NCBI GenBank assembly: GCA_006969905.1
Contig: CP030887.1
Coordinates: 992,001 to 1,056,000, forward strand
From: Balneolaceae bacterium
GTDB taxonomy: Bacteria; Bacteroidota; Rhodothermia; Balneolales; Balneolaceae
DNA: 64,000 nt
Direction of reading: 5' to 3'
In this document: in pieces, positions 24,799-34,226 of the stretch
Numbering within the stretch: the first letter of the stretch is position 1
Layout of the letters: each line of letters begins with the position of its first letter
Position numbers and translations under genes: made by a program
The notes under the pieces: model-generated
The model's database searches: none
What the model was told of the DNA's origin: nothing
What the model saw: the letters and a program-made list of their open reading frames with translations, nothing else

Positions 24799-27700
24799 TT
24801 GTTGCAGCCTAGGCTTAAATCGTTACTCGTCACCTCTGTTATAATTCTTATATCATGCTCGGGGTCAAAAGTTTTTATATCTGAAGAGGGAGCAGATTGG
24901 CAAAAAAGACAAAGCCCGGAAAAAGAAGAACTCATCTATCAGATTTTTTTGATTGGGGATGCCGGTGCGGCAACATTAGATAAACAAGAACCAACACTTA
25001 AACTATTTCAAAAATCAGTAGAAGCGGGTGGAGAAAAAAGTGCGGCCGTTTTTTTAGGAGACAATATCTATTCATATGGACTTCCTGAACCTACAGCTCC
25101 TGATAGGGATTTTGCCGAAGCTCGATTAACAGAGCAACTCAAAACCGTTCAAAATTATGAAGGCAGAGTAATATTTGTTCCGGGTAATCACGATTGGGAT
25201 GATGGGAGAGCGGGTGGGCTTGAAGCAGTAAAAAGGCAGGAAGAATTTGTTGAGGCATACCTGAACAGAGGGAATACTTTTTTACCTGATGAGGGCTTTC
25301 CTGGGCCTACAGATATAGAACTGATGGACGATGATGAGCATCCGGCACTTCGAAAAGATATTAGGCTTATAGTTTTAGATACCCAATGGTGGCTTCATAA
25401 ACATAAAAAACCTTATGGGGATACCGGGGAATATGAATTATTTGATGGAGGGGATTTTTTAAATGAAATGGAAGATGTTCTCAAAAAAAGACAAAAGGAT
25501 TTTTTAGTAGTAGCAGCACATCACCCGTTAATTACCTTGGGGCCACATGGAGGGTATGTTCCCCCTTCAAGACATTTAAAGCCGCCAATTTTTGGAAGCC
25601 TGTATGCTTTTTACCGAAGAGCATTTGGATTGGAACAGGATGTAACTCACCATAAATACAAACAGCTTTCCAGGACATTGCAGAATATGTTTCTTGGAAA
25701 TGATCACCTGGTATATGCCTCAGGGCATTCTCATAACCTTCAATACATCAAAAAGCAGGGAAAAAGAGAAACACAACATTATATAGTATCGGGTTCAGGC
25801 ACAAAAAAAAACTATGTTGCAAAAGGCCGGGGGTCAGAGTTTTCATACCAGGGAGAAGGTTTTGTTACGCTGAAGTATTATGAAAATGGTTCTGTCTGGA
25901 TGGAAGCCTGGGCTCCAATCGGCGATGGGACAAATGGTAAACTTTTATACAAAACCGAGCTTAAACCACCGTATAGTGATCCCTTGTTAGGTGAAAAAGA
26001 AAACCAAATGCAAGATATTGACTACACAGATAGTTTAATCACCTTAGCCCCTAATCCTTCATACGATGAAAAAGGAAAAGCTTTTAGAGCTTTGGCGGGA
26101 AACCATAACAGAGAGCTATGGTCTATCAAATCAGAATATCCGGTTTTTGATGTTACAGAAATCAAAGGAGGGTTAATTCCTGTACGCATGGGAGGAAAGG
26201 GCCAATCAAACACTTTGCACCTTGAAGACAAGCAGGGTAACGAGTACGTTCTTCGATCCGTTGATAAACAAGCTGGAAAGATTTGGGACGAAAATCTTAA
26301 AAAGACATTTGCTCTTGATTTAGCACAGGATCAGTTTTCTATTCTTAATCCATATGGAGCCTTACTTATACCCACATTGGCTAAGGCTATAAACGTTTAC
26401 CATACTAACCCGGCACTTTATTATGTGCCGGATGACCCGATGCTTGGGGAATATGCAGATCAAATTAGCGGGCAGCTTGCTCTGTTTGAAGAGAAGCCGG
26501 ATGGAGATATGAGCCATGTTGCAAGTGCGGGCAATTCGGAAGAGGTAGTGGCTTATCGTGATATGATCCGGGAAATTGATGGCGATATTGACCACCGGGT
26601 AGACCAGGAAATGTTTGCCCGGGCAAGATTATTAGATATGCTACTCGGAGACTGGGACAGGCATAGCGATCAATGGCGATGGGCAACTTTTGAGCCCGAT
26701 GATCGGCAAGGCAAAATATATCGCCCCATCCCCAGGGACCGGGATGTGGCCTTTATGAAAATGAATGGCTTGATACCGGTTGTTGCAAAAACAGGCCCCT
26801 TTTTTCAGTACCAAAATTTCGGGGAGAACTATGGAAACCTGGCGGGATTAAATTATAACTCACTTGCTCAAACCAGAAGGTTTACTAACCAGCTTACCAG
26901 AGAAGACTGGTTGGAAATAGCCAAAAAAATTCAGAACCAATTAACGAATGAGGTTCTTCAGCAGGCGGTAAATCAGTATCCACCAGAGGTGAAAAGCACT
27001 AGGGGAGAGGAAACATACCAGTTACTAAAAGCCCGAAGAGACAAGCTTCTTTCTGTCGCGGAAAAATATTACAAAATGATCTCGGGAGTAGTTTCAATAC
27101 CTGGCAGCCATAAAAGGGAGCTTTTTATAGTAGAGGCTCTAAATGATGACAAAATCCGCATCCAGGTTTTTAAACTATCCGGAAAAGGGAAACTAAGAGA
27201 AAAATACTATGAGAGAACCCTGGACCGGAGTGAGACAAGAGAAATCCGGTTATATGGCATGGGAGATGATGACGAGTTTATGTTTCGGGGAAATAATAAA
27301 AGCAATATCAAAATTTTGGTTTCAGGCGGGCCGGGAGATGATTTTTATGTGGATGAATCAACAAATCAGGAATTCAGCAAGAGCATTGACGTTTTTGATA
27401 CCGAACGGGGTAATGCATACAACCTATCAGGCAAAACGCATATCCATCATACAAAAAACCCGATTGAAAATAATTACAACTATGAAAAAGACTTCAGATG
27501 GAACAGGGTGCATCCCGGATACTTTTTCTCATACAATGATGATGACGGTATATTTGTTGGGGGCGGTCCAAGAATTATAAGAAACGGGTTTAGAAAGTTT
27601 CCGGCAGTCAGGCACTATTTCAGGGTGAATTATGCCCCAAGAACCGGTGCTGCCAATATTAAATATTCAGGAACATGGTATGAACTGATTGGGGATTGGG

Positions 27701-28542
27701 ACTTAAATCTTGAGTCAGCGATTCTTTTTCCCAAAAGTTACCGTAACTTTTTCGGGCTTGGCAATGAAACCACCATTGAAGAAAGGGACAGAAACTTTTA
27801 CAGGGCTCGCCTCACCCGATATGAGATTAAGCCAGGTATTTCTCTCAGGCTAAACGAATTCCTTTCAATACATACAGGAAACAGGTTGAGTGTTACGCAG
27901 GCAGATGATAATAGAGACGAAGACAACGTAGTTAGCGAAAGGGATGTAGGAATTAGCCCAAATACTTTTAAAGACCAATGGTTTAACACACCGTACGTAA
28001 ACCTGGCGCTCTCTGATGTAGACAATGCAATAAATCCCACGATGGGTTATCGGTTAATGCTCGAGTCCGATATTAATATCGGGATACGAAATACCACACA
28101 AACATTTTCAAGATTTGCAGGGCAACTTCAAATGTACTTCCCGGTTCGTTTTACACCACAAATCACCTTGGCAAACAGGATGGGTGGAGCACATAATATT
28201 GGCTCATTTCCTTTTTATGAGTCAAATACGATTGGGGGCACAACTAATTTGAGAGGGTTCAGGGGAAATCGCTTTTCAGGCAGGAGTACTTTTTATAATA
28301 ATTTTGAACTTCGAGCGGAGTTATTCGACTTCTATAGATACTTGTTGGGAGGAAAAGTAGGCCTTTCCGGATTTTTTGATATAGGCCGCGTTTGGACGGA
28401 TAGTGAAAGTTCAACGATATGGCATAGAGGATACGGAGGGGGAATCTGGTTCAATCTTTTTGATTCCATGCTGCTAAATTCTTCTGTTGGAAGGTCAAAT
28501 GAAGACGTTCTGCTCGAAATAAAAGCAGGCTTTTTCTTCTGA
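24799..28542 (+). CDS. calcineurin-like phosphoesterase fused to an Omp85-type barrel (1247 aa)
   Basis: The start is TTG at 24799, giving a lipoprotein signal ending LISCSGS. Residues about 45-350 form a metallophosphoesterase: IGDAGAA, GDNIYSYG, GNHDWDD (about 130), AAHHPL and ASGHSHNLQ supply the metal ligands. A central region (about 440-800) includes PVRMGGKGQSNTLHLEDKQG and a DWDRHSDQWRWATFE segment. The C-terminal ~350 residues are a bacterial surface antigen (Omp85/TamA) barrel with GGTTNLRGFRGNRFSG and a final aromatic F. This suggests an outer-membrane-anchored phosphatase facing outwards or into the periplasm. Confidence 0.9.
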   Translation: MLQPRLKSLLVTSVIILISCSGSKVFISEEGADWQKRQSPEKEELIYQIFLIGDAGAATLDKQEPTLKLFQKSVEAGGEKSAAVFLGDNIYSYGLPEPTAPDRDFAEARLTEQLKTVQNYEGRVIFVPGNHDWDDGRAGGLEAVKRQEEFVEAYLNRGNTFLPDEGFPGPTDIELMDDDEHPALRKDIRLIVLDTQWWLHKHKKPYGDTGEYELFDGGDFLNEMEDVLKKRQKDFLVVAAHHPLITLGPHGGYVPPSRHLKPPIFGSLYAFYRRAFGLEQDVTHHKYKQLSRTLQNMFLGNDHLVYASGHSHNLQYIKKQGKRETQHYIVSGSGTKKNYVAKGRGSEFSYQGEGFVTLKYYENGSVWMEAWAPIGDGTNGKLLYKTELKPPYSDPLLGEKENQMQDIDYTDSLITLAPNPSYDEKGKAFRALAGNHNRELWSIKSEYPVFDVTEIKGGLIPVRMGGKGQSNTLHLEDKQGNEYVLRSVDKQAGKIWDENLKKTFALDLAQDQFSILNPYGALLIPTLAKAINVYHTNPALYYVPDDPMLGEYADQISGQLALFEEKPDGDMSHVASAGNSEEVVAYRDMIREIDGDIDHRVDQEMFARARLLDMLLGDWDRHSDQWRWATFEPDDRQGKIYRPIPRDRDVAFMKMNGLIPVVAKTGPFFQYQNFGENYGNLAGLNYNSLAQTRRFTNQLTREDWLEIAKKIQNQLTNEVLQQAVNQYPPEVKSTRGEETYQLLKARRDKLLSVAEKYYKMISGVVSIPGSHKRELFIVEALNDDKIRIQVFKLSGKGKLREKYYERTLDRSETREIRLYGMGDDDEFMFRGNNKSNIKILVSGGPGDDFYVDESTNQEFSKSIDVFDTERGNAYNLSGKTHIHHTKNPIENNYNYEKDFRWNRVHPGYFFSYNDDDGIFVGGGPRIIRNGFRKFPAVRHYFRVNYAPRTGAANIKYSGTWYELIGDWDLNLESAILFPKSYRNFFGLGNETTIEERDRNFYRARLTRYEIKPGISLRLNEFLSIHTGNRLSVTQADDNRDEDNVVSERDVGISPNTFKDQWFNTPYVNLALSDVDNAINPTMGYRLMLESDINIGIRNTTQTFSRFAGQLQMYFPVRFTPQITLANRMGGAHNIGSFPFYESNTIGGTTNLRGFRGNRFSGRSTFYNNFELRAELFDFYRYLLGGKVGLSGFFDIGRVWTDSESSTIWHRGYGGGIWFNLFDSMLLNSSVGRSNEDVLLEIKAGFFF

Positions 28543-28611
28543 CAGCGTAAAGTGTGGCTCGATTATTGATATATTGAGTCAATAAGATTTTAATTCGCTT
28601 AATAAAGCTGA

Positions 28612-30570
28612 ATGTCAGAGATATCAAACATAAGATTACTTGCGGCCGTCATGTTTGCTGATATGGTTGGGTACACCAAGCTGATGCAAGAGGACGAACA
28701 GCAAGCAAAAAAACTGAGAGACAGGCAAAGAGAAGTGATTGAGGGATGTATTTTACAACACCGGGGCCAGATCATGCAGTACTATGGAGATGGCACATTA
28801 AGTATGTTTGGAAGCGCCCTGGATGGGGTAAACTGTGCCAGGGAAATACAACTTCTGCTTAAAGAAGAGCCCAAAGTACCCCTTCGCATTGGTATACACA
28901 TTGGTGATGTTGTATATGATGATGAAGGAATTTACGGGGATGCGGTGAATATTGCGGCTAGGGTTCAGGGGTTGGGGACACCGGGTTCCGTTATGATATC
29001 AGGCAAAGTATTTGATGAAATTAAAAACCACCCGGGAGTTCGGGTAGAGGCCTTTGGAGAACATGAGCTTAAAAATGTATCCAGCCCGGTAGGAATTTAT
29101 GCTATTGCAAACGAAGGTATAGAAGTCCCGCCCCAGGGTCATATACGGGATATTACCGGGAGTAATCAAAACAGCGTAGCGGTATTGCCATTCATGAATT
29201 TCAGTTCAAATGAAGACAATGAGTATTTTAGCGATGGGATTACGGAAGAAATAATTAATTCGTTAGTAAAAGTAAAAGGCTTACAGGTAGCATCCCGCAC
29301 ATCCGTTTTTGCTTTTAAAAATACACCAAAAGATGTACGAGCTATCGGTAAAGAATTAAACGTAGCTACGGTACTGGAAGGGAGCGTAAGGGTGGCAGCG
29401 AATAGAGTACGGGTTACCGCCCAGCTTATAAAAACAAATGATGGTTTTCATATCTGGTCTGAAAACTATGACCGGGAAATGAAAGATATTTTTGGGGTTC
29501 AGGACGAGATAGCTCAGAAAATAGCCGACAAACTGGAAACTAATTTTACTTTTGATACATCTCGTAGACTTTATGAGGCATCGACAGATAGCGTTGTGGC
29601 ATATAACAACTACTTGCAGGGCTTGTTTTATTGGAATAAGCGAACGCCTGAAGGAGCTAAAAAAGCGATAGAATACTTTGAAAAGGCACTTAAGAAATGC
29701 TCCACGTATACAAATGCATATTCCGGTTTAGCCAATTGCTATACTTTTTTAGGGACCATTGGGCATTTGCAGGCAAAAGATGCTTTTATTAAGGCAGAAG
29801 ATCTTGCAAATAAAGCTATTGAATTAAACAATACCCGCGCTGACTCTTACATTTCATTGGGCTATGTAAACCTATTATATAAATGGGATTTTGAGGCTGC
29901 AGATTCAAATTTCAGAAAAGCAATTACATTAGAACCCGAAAACGAAGATGCCAGGCTTGCGTTCTCATTCTATAATCGCGTAATGGGAAGAATGGATAAA
30001 ATGCTTGATCAGGCAAGGGCGGCTGTCAAAATCGCTCCTGTTTCGCTTCCAGCGTTAAGTGATTTAGCAAGAGGCCTTACTATTGTTGAGGAATATGCTG
30101 AAGCCCTTGAGATATATGACAAAATTATTGACCTGGACCCTAACTTCAGGGCAGCTTATGAGGGAAAAGCTTTGATTTATGTATTTAAAAAAGACTTTAA
30201 AAATGCAATGAAGCAGCTCAGGAAATACATTAAACTGATGAAGGGGCCAAACAAAGGGGGCACACAGTTAGGATATCTTGCGGCATTAATGGGGGACACT
30301 AAGGAAGCGAACAAAAATCTTGAGCTCATGCAACGTAGACAAGAGGAGGAGCCGGATCTTAACCTGTCTTTGGATTTTGCTGTGGTTTATGCAGGATTAG
30401 GAGAAGTTGATAAAGCGTTTGAGTATTTATTTAAAGCGGTTGAAGAAAAATTGGGATCAGTTGTTCTATTAAACTCTATTCCCCCATTCAATACATTAAA
30501 ATCAGATTTAAGATATAATGAGCTATTGGATAAAATCGGGCTTCCAAAACAAGCGGTAGTAGTTGCATGA
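28612..30570 (+). CDS. class III adenylate/guanylate cyclase with TolB-like and TPR domains (652 aa)
   Basis: Residues 1-165 are a class III cyclase domain: metal-binding AVMFADMVGYTKLM, YYGDGTLSMFGSALDG and YGDAVNIAARVQ. Residues about 190-305 match the TolB-like segment usual in these proteins (SVAVLPFMNFSSNEDNEYFS, GLQVASRTSVFAFK, VLEGSVRVAANRVRVTAQLI). About seven TPR repeats run from 330 to 640. There is no membrane helix, so it is cytoplasmic. It makes a cyclic nucleotide, probably cAMP. The downstream MarR gene overlaps its stop by four bases, so they are cotranscribed. Confidence 0.92.
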   Translation: MSEISNIRLLAAVMFADMVGYTKLMQEDEQQAKKLRDRQREVIEGCILQHRGQIMQYYGDGTLSMFGSALDGVNCAREIQLLLKEEPKVPLRIGIHIGDVVYDDEGIYGDAVNIAARVQGLGTPGSVMISGKVFDEIKNHPGVRVEAFGEHELKNVSSPVGIYAIANEGIEVPPQGHIRDITGSNQNSVAVLPFMNFSSNEDNEYFSDGITEEIINSLVKVKGLQVASRTSVFAFKNTPKDVRAIGKELNVATVLEGSVRVAANRVRVTAQLIKTNDGFHIWSENYDREMKDIFGVQDEIAQKIADKLETNFTFDTSRRLYEASTDSVVAYNNYLQGLFYWNKRTPEGAKKAIEYFEKALKKCSTYTNAYSGLANCYTFLGTIGHLQAKDAFIKAEDLANKAIELNNTRADSYISLGYVNLLYKWDFEAADSNFRKAITLEPENEDARLAFSFYNRVMGRMDKMLDQARAAVKIAPVSLPALSDLARGLTIVEEYAEALEIYDKIIDLDPNFRAAYEGKALIYVFKKDFKNAMKQLRKYIKLMKGPNKGGTQLGYLAALMGDTKEANKNLELMQRRQEEEPDLNLSLDFAVVYAGLGEVDKAFEYLFKAVEEKLGSVVLLNSIPPFNTLKSDLRYNELLDKIGLPKQAVVVA

Positions 30571-30989
30571 AGAAAAAAGAAATCGGGGTTTATATAGACA
30601 GAACGTACAAGGTTGTCCGTCAGGATTTAATTAATCGATTTAAAAAAGCCAGGATTGACCTGACACCCGAACAATGGGTGATTTTATCCAAGCTGGAAAA
30701 TGGTAGAACAAGCCAAACAGAATTAGCCAGTGATAGCTTTAAAGATAAGCCTACTGTTTCAAGGATTATTGATCTATTGGTTAAAAAAAATTTTGTAAGA
30801 AAAGAGCAAGACCCTGATGATGGAAGAAGATCTTTCATAGTACTTACCAATGCGGGAAAAAGCATACTGGAAGATGCGAAAGCGCACGTGTATGCTTCCC
30901 GTGAAAAGGGCTGGGAAAACCTCACTATTGAGGAATATGAACAACTGAAAGGGGTTCTTGATAAAATATTCGAAAACTATACCAAATAA
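30567..30989 (+). CDS. MarR family transcriptional regulator (140 aa)
   Basis: A winged helix-turn-helix of the MarR type: LTPEQWVILSKLENGRTSQT, ELASDSFKDKPTVSRIIDLL (recognition helix), then the wing KEQDPDDGRRSFIVLTNAGK with the characteristic D-x-R-[S]-F loop. MarR dimers bind palindromes of ~16-20 bp, usually near their own or adjacent genes. It is convergent with hppD, 11 bases away. Palindromes upstream of hppD and hmgA are good candidate sites, which would make it a regulator of tyrosine catabolism. Confidence 0.9.
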   Translation: MKKKEIGVYIDRTYKVVRQDLINRFKKARIDLTPEQWVILSKLENGRTSQTELASDSFKDKPTVSRIIDLLVKKNFVRKEQDPDDGRRSFIVLTNAGKSILEDAKAHVYASREKGWENLTIEEYEQLKGVLDKIFENYTK

Positions 30990-30999
30990 GGTATCACAG

Positions 31000-32124
31000 T
31001 TATAGCGTACCTCTCAACTCCTGTTCTCTTTCGATAGCCTCAAAAAGAGCTTTAAAGTTTCCTTTTCCAAAAGAAGTGGCTCCTTTTCTTTGAATGATTT
31101 CAAAGAACATAGTTGGGCGGGCTTGTAGAGTTCGTGTAAATATCTGAAGGAGATAGCCTTCATCGTCTCTGTCAACAAGGATTCCAAGCTCTTTTAACTT
31201 GTCGATTGGCTCATCAATTTTGCCTACTCGTTCTTCCAGTACATCATAGTAGGTAGTTGGAACGGTAATAAACTCAATCCCTCGATTTCTTAGCTCAGTT
31301 ACCGTATGTACAATATCATCGGTAGCAACGGCAACATGCTGAACGCCGGCACCCTCATAAAAATCGATATACTCATCAATCTGAGATTTCTTTAAACCAG
31401 CAGCAGGCTCATTAATCGGAAACTTTATACGTCCGTTTCCATTACTCATCACCTTACTCATCAGTGCGGTGTACTCAGTTGAAATGTCTTTATCGTCGAA
31501 AGAGAGGATTTGTTTGAAACCCAAAACATCTTCGTACCACTTTACCCACTTGTTCATGGCTCCCAGTTCAACATTACCCACCATGTGATCTACATATTTT
31601 AAACCAACAGGAGTAGGATTATATCTTGTTTCCCAGGCTCTGTATCCCGGCAGGAATACTCCATTGTAGTTTTTTCTCTCTACAAAAATATGAACTGTGT
31701 CGCCATAAGTGTGAATGCCGGAACGAACTACTTCGCCGGAGTCGTCTTTTTCGGTTCTTGGCTCGAAGTAAGATGTAGCACCTCTCTTTACAGCTTCATT
31801 GTAAGCATAGGTAGCATCTTCAACCCAAAGAGCAATCACTTTTACTCCATCGCCATGTCTGTCGATGTGCGCTCCGATTTCAGTACCACTGTGAAGAGGA
31901 GACGTGAGGACTAACCGGATTTTATCCTGAACAACTACATACGATTCCCGGTCACGAAGTCCGGTTTCCAGCCCTGCATAAGCCAGCGATTTAAAACCAA
32001 AAGCAGACTTATAAAAATGAGCGGCCTGCTTAGCATTACTTACATAAAATTCTACATAATCAGTACCCATAATAGGCATAAAATCTTTCGTTTCGGCAGC
32101 ATTGGTTGAAGTAAGGATTTCCAT
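31000..32124 (-). CDS. hppD: 4-hydroxyphenylpyruvate dioxygenase
   Basis: Converts 4-hydroxyphenylpyruvate to homogentisate, using Fe(II) and O2. The vicinal oxygen chelate repeats are visible, with iron ligands in YVDHMVGNVELG (about residue 185), GVQHVAVATDDI (about 265) and FFEIIQRKG (about 345). The C-terminal RKGATSFGKGNFKALFEAIE is a strong family signature. The 374-aa length is normal. It has its own promoter region with a 24-bp palindrome nine bases upstream of the start codon. It is the first committed enzyme of the pathway whose later steps are at 34219-37661. Confidence 0.96.
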   Translation of the reverse strand: MEILTSTNAAETKDFMPIMGTDYVEFYVSNAKQAAHFYKSAFGFKSLAYAGLETGLRDRESYVVVQDKIRLVLTSPLHSGTEIGAHIDRHGDGVKVIALWVEDATYAYNEAVKRGATSYFEPRTEKDDSGEVVRSGIHTYGDTVHIFVERKNYNGVFLPGYRAWETRYNPTPVGLKYVDHMVGNVELGAMNKWVKWYEDVLGFKQILSFDDKDISTEYTALMSKVMSNGNGRIKFPINEPAAGLKKSQIDEYIDFYEGAGVQHVAVATDDIVHTVTELRNRGIEFITVPTTYYDVLEERVGKIDEPIDKLKELGILVDRDDEGYLLQIFTRTLQARPTMFFEIIQRKGATSFGKGNFKALFEAIEREQELRGTL

Positions 32125-32132
32125 AACACATT

Positions 32133-32156
32133 ATTTAGTTGTTATAACAACTAAAT
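32133..32156. promoter_or_regulatory. 24-bp palindromic operator upstream of hppD
   Basis: A perfect palindrome centred between 32144 and 32145, with core AGTTGTTATAACAACT identical to 37721-37736. It ends nine bases before the hppD start codon, just after a possible -7 box (TACATTTA on the minus strand). This is a position suited to repression. Confidence 0.75.
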
Positions 32157-32227
32157 GTACATGATCTGAAGCAATCAGAAAAGCACTTTTATATTAAGAT
32201 TTAGAAAGTCTGATACCCTCAATTGTT

Positions 32228-32254
32228 GTCACGCTGAATCAAGTTCAGCATGAC
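32228..32254. repeat. intergenic palindromic repeat
   Basis: GTCAcGCTGAA and TTCAGCaTGAC pair with one mismatch around TCAAG. Similar GTCATGCTGAA / TTCAG units occur at 61278-61304 and 61362-61385. It lies 17 bases past the end of the acetoacetyl-CoA synthetase gene and may stop transcription from that operon. On the plus strand it runs into GAAAAAAGTTTT. Confidence 0.65.
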
Positions 32255-32270
32255 GAAAAAAGTTTTATGG

Positions 32271-34226
32271 TTAAACTTTCCCTGCCATCTTTACAAAAAC
32301 ATCCATTGCCTGGGGATTTCGGCTGGCATCGCGGTTCATGTGTTTGGAAACATCCAATCCAAGGAGCGCTTTTTTTACGGGAACCTCCATTTTCTTACCA
32401 CTGAGTGTATAGGGAATATCTTCCACTTGTATGATTGCATCCGGAACATGCCGGGGCGAGCATTCTTCTTTTAATTGTTGTTTGATGGTTTCTGAGATTT
32501 CAGAGAAATCAAACCCATCTTCAATTACCACAAACAAAGGCATGATATCAGAGCCGTCTTTCTTTTCCAGGTTCACAATCAATGAATCAACCAGGCCCGG
32601 AATGCGATCCAGCACGGAATAAATCTCAGCAGTTCCGATACGGATTCCTTTTCGGTTCAAGGTGGCATCCGAGCGCCCCATTATTTGCAGGCTGCCATCT
32701 TCAAAAAGCTCAATCCAGTCACCATGACACCACTTTCCCGGGAACTTCTCAAAATAGCTGGAGATATATCGTTCATTATTTTCATCCCCCCAGAAATAAA
32801 CCGGCATGGAAGGCATTGGATTGGAAATAACCATTTCCCCAAGTGAACCTGTGATTTCATTTCCTTCTTCATCCATACTTATTAAATCACAGCCGAGTGT
32901 CCGTCCCTGGATATTTCCCCTGCGAACCGATTTATAAGGAATGCCCCCTACAAATGCTGTGCAAACATCGGTGCCACCACTCATACTGCAAAGCCACACA
33001 TCTTTCTTCACGTGATTATAGACCCAATCAAAGGCTTCATCTGGAAGTGGGGCTCCTGTGGAGCCAATAGACCGAAGAGGAGAGAGATCAAAATCTTTTC
33101 TAGGTGTAAGGCCCCTCTTCATGCAGGCAGTCAAAAAAGGAGCACTGGTTCCAAAATGGTGGATGGGTAATTCTTCTGTAAGTTTCCAGAGGGCATTTAA
33201 ATCGGGAAATCCGGGACTTCCGTCAAACAGCACAGGAACAGCTCCTGCCAGCATCGAAGCCTGCAGGAAATTCCACATCATCCATCCGGTGGTTGTAAAC
33301 CAGAAGAAGTTTTCGCCGGATTTAACATCATTATGGAAGTGCATGTATTTGAGATGCTCCAGCAACACTCCACCATGCGAATGTGTTATGGCCTTGGGTT
33401 TTCCGGTGGTTCCTGAAGAGTAAAGCACCCAGATGGGATGGTTAAAATCAACAGCTTCGAAAGAAAGCCCTGCAGGTTCCGTTGAAATTACATCCTGCCA
33501 GTGAATGGAGTTTTTTAGTTCTGCATAAGTATGTAGAGCAGGAATAAAAACCACCGTTTCTATAGAGGAAATAGATTCTGCAATTTGTTGAGCTTCTTGC
33601 ACTCGATTGGTTTGCTTTCCTCCATACCGGTAGCCATCACAAGCGAAAAAAAATTTTGGTTTGATTTGAGAAAACCGGTCAATGACGGTGTTAATCCCAA
33701 AATCAGGAGAACAGCACGACCACACTGCACCTATTGAATTAACTGCCAAAAAGCAGATGATAGCTTCAGGTGTGTTGGGTAAATATCCGGCCACCCGGTC
33801 ACCTTTTTGGATTCCTTTGCCTTTCAAAAACCCCTGGAGGGAAGCAACCTGGATTTCCAGCTCTTGCCAGGATAATTGTTTTCGGTCTCCCGATTCATTT
33901 GCAAAAATCAGAGCCGGCCGATGATCTGATCTCATTCTAAAAATGTGCTCTGCATAATTCAGAGTAACACCATTAAACCATCTTGAGCCAGGCATTCTGT
34001 GGGTATCAATTACTGATGTATAATCCGAATGCGAAATGATTTCAAAATATTTCCAAAGAGATTCCCAGAAATCCTCAAAGTGATTATTTGACCATTTCCA
34101 AAACTGCTCATAATCATTGAATTCCAGTCCAAATTGCTCGCCAAGCCAGTGTTCATATTTTTTTAAGCCGCTTTTTTGAATGAACTGTTCTGAAGGTCTC
34201 CAAAGAATGTCTGTTTGATCATTCAT
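32271..34226 (-). CDS. acetoacetyl-CoA synthetase
   Basis: An ANL-superfamily acyl-CoA ligase that activates acetoacetate with ATP and CoA. The AMP-binding P-loop is YSSGTTGKPKAI at about residue 268. The acetoacetyl-CoA synthetase branch is indicated by FFWFTTTGWMMWNFLQA and the SMSGGTDVCTAFVGG segment. The C-terminal catalytic Lys is in PYTLSGKKMEVPVK at about 620. The 651-aa length fits. In this locus it would consume acetoacetate, one of the two products of fumarylacetoacetase. It overlaps the flavin reductase-like gene by eight bases, so translation is probably coupled. Confidence 0.93.
   Translation of the reverse strand: MNDQTDILWRPSEQFIQKSGLKKYEHWLGEQFGLEFNDYEQFWKWSNNHFEDFWESLWKYFEIISHSDYTSVIDTHRMPGSRWFNGVTLNYAEHIFRMRSDHRPALIFANESGDRKQLSWQELEIQVASLQGFLKGKGIQKGDRVAGYLPNTPEAIICFLAVNSIGAVWSCCSPDFGINTVIDRFSQIKPKFFFACDGYRYGGKQTNRVQEAQQIAESISSIETVVFIPALHTYAELKNSIHWQDVISTEPAGLSFEAVDFNHPIWVLYSSGTTGKPKAITHSHGGVLLEHLKYMHFHNDVKSGENFFWFTTTGWMMWNFLQASMLAGAVPVLFDGSPGFPDLNALWKLTEELPIHHFGTSAPFLTACMKRGLTPRKDFDLSPLRSIGSTGAPLPDEAFDWVYNHVKKDVWLCSMSGGTDVCTAFVGGIPYKSVRRGNIQGRTLGCDLISMDEEGNEITGSLGEMVISNPMPSMPVYFWGDENNERYISSYFEKFPGKWCHGDWIELFEDGSLQIMGRSDATLNRKGIRIGTAEIYSVLDRIPGLVDSLIVNLEKKDGSDIMPLFVVIEDGFDFSEISETIKQQLKEECSPRHVPDAIIQVEDIPYTLSGKKMEVPVKKALLGLDVSKHMNRDASRNPQAMDVFVKMAGKV

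Noticed and set aside
30990-30999. Terminator between the MarR and hppD genes
   Set aside because: The 10-base gap holds no stem, and no T-run is seen on either strand.
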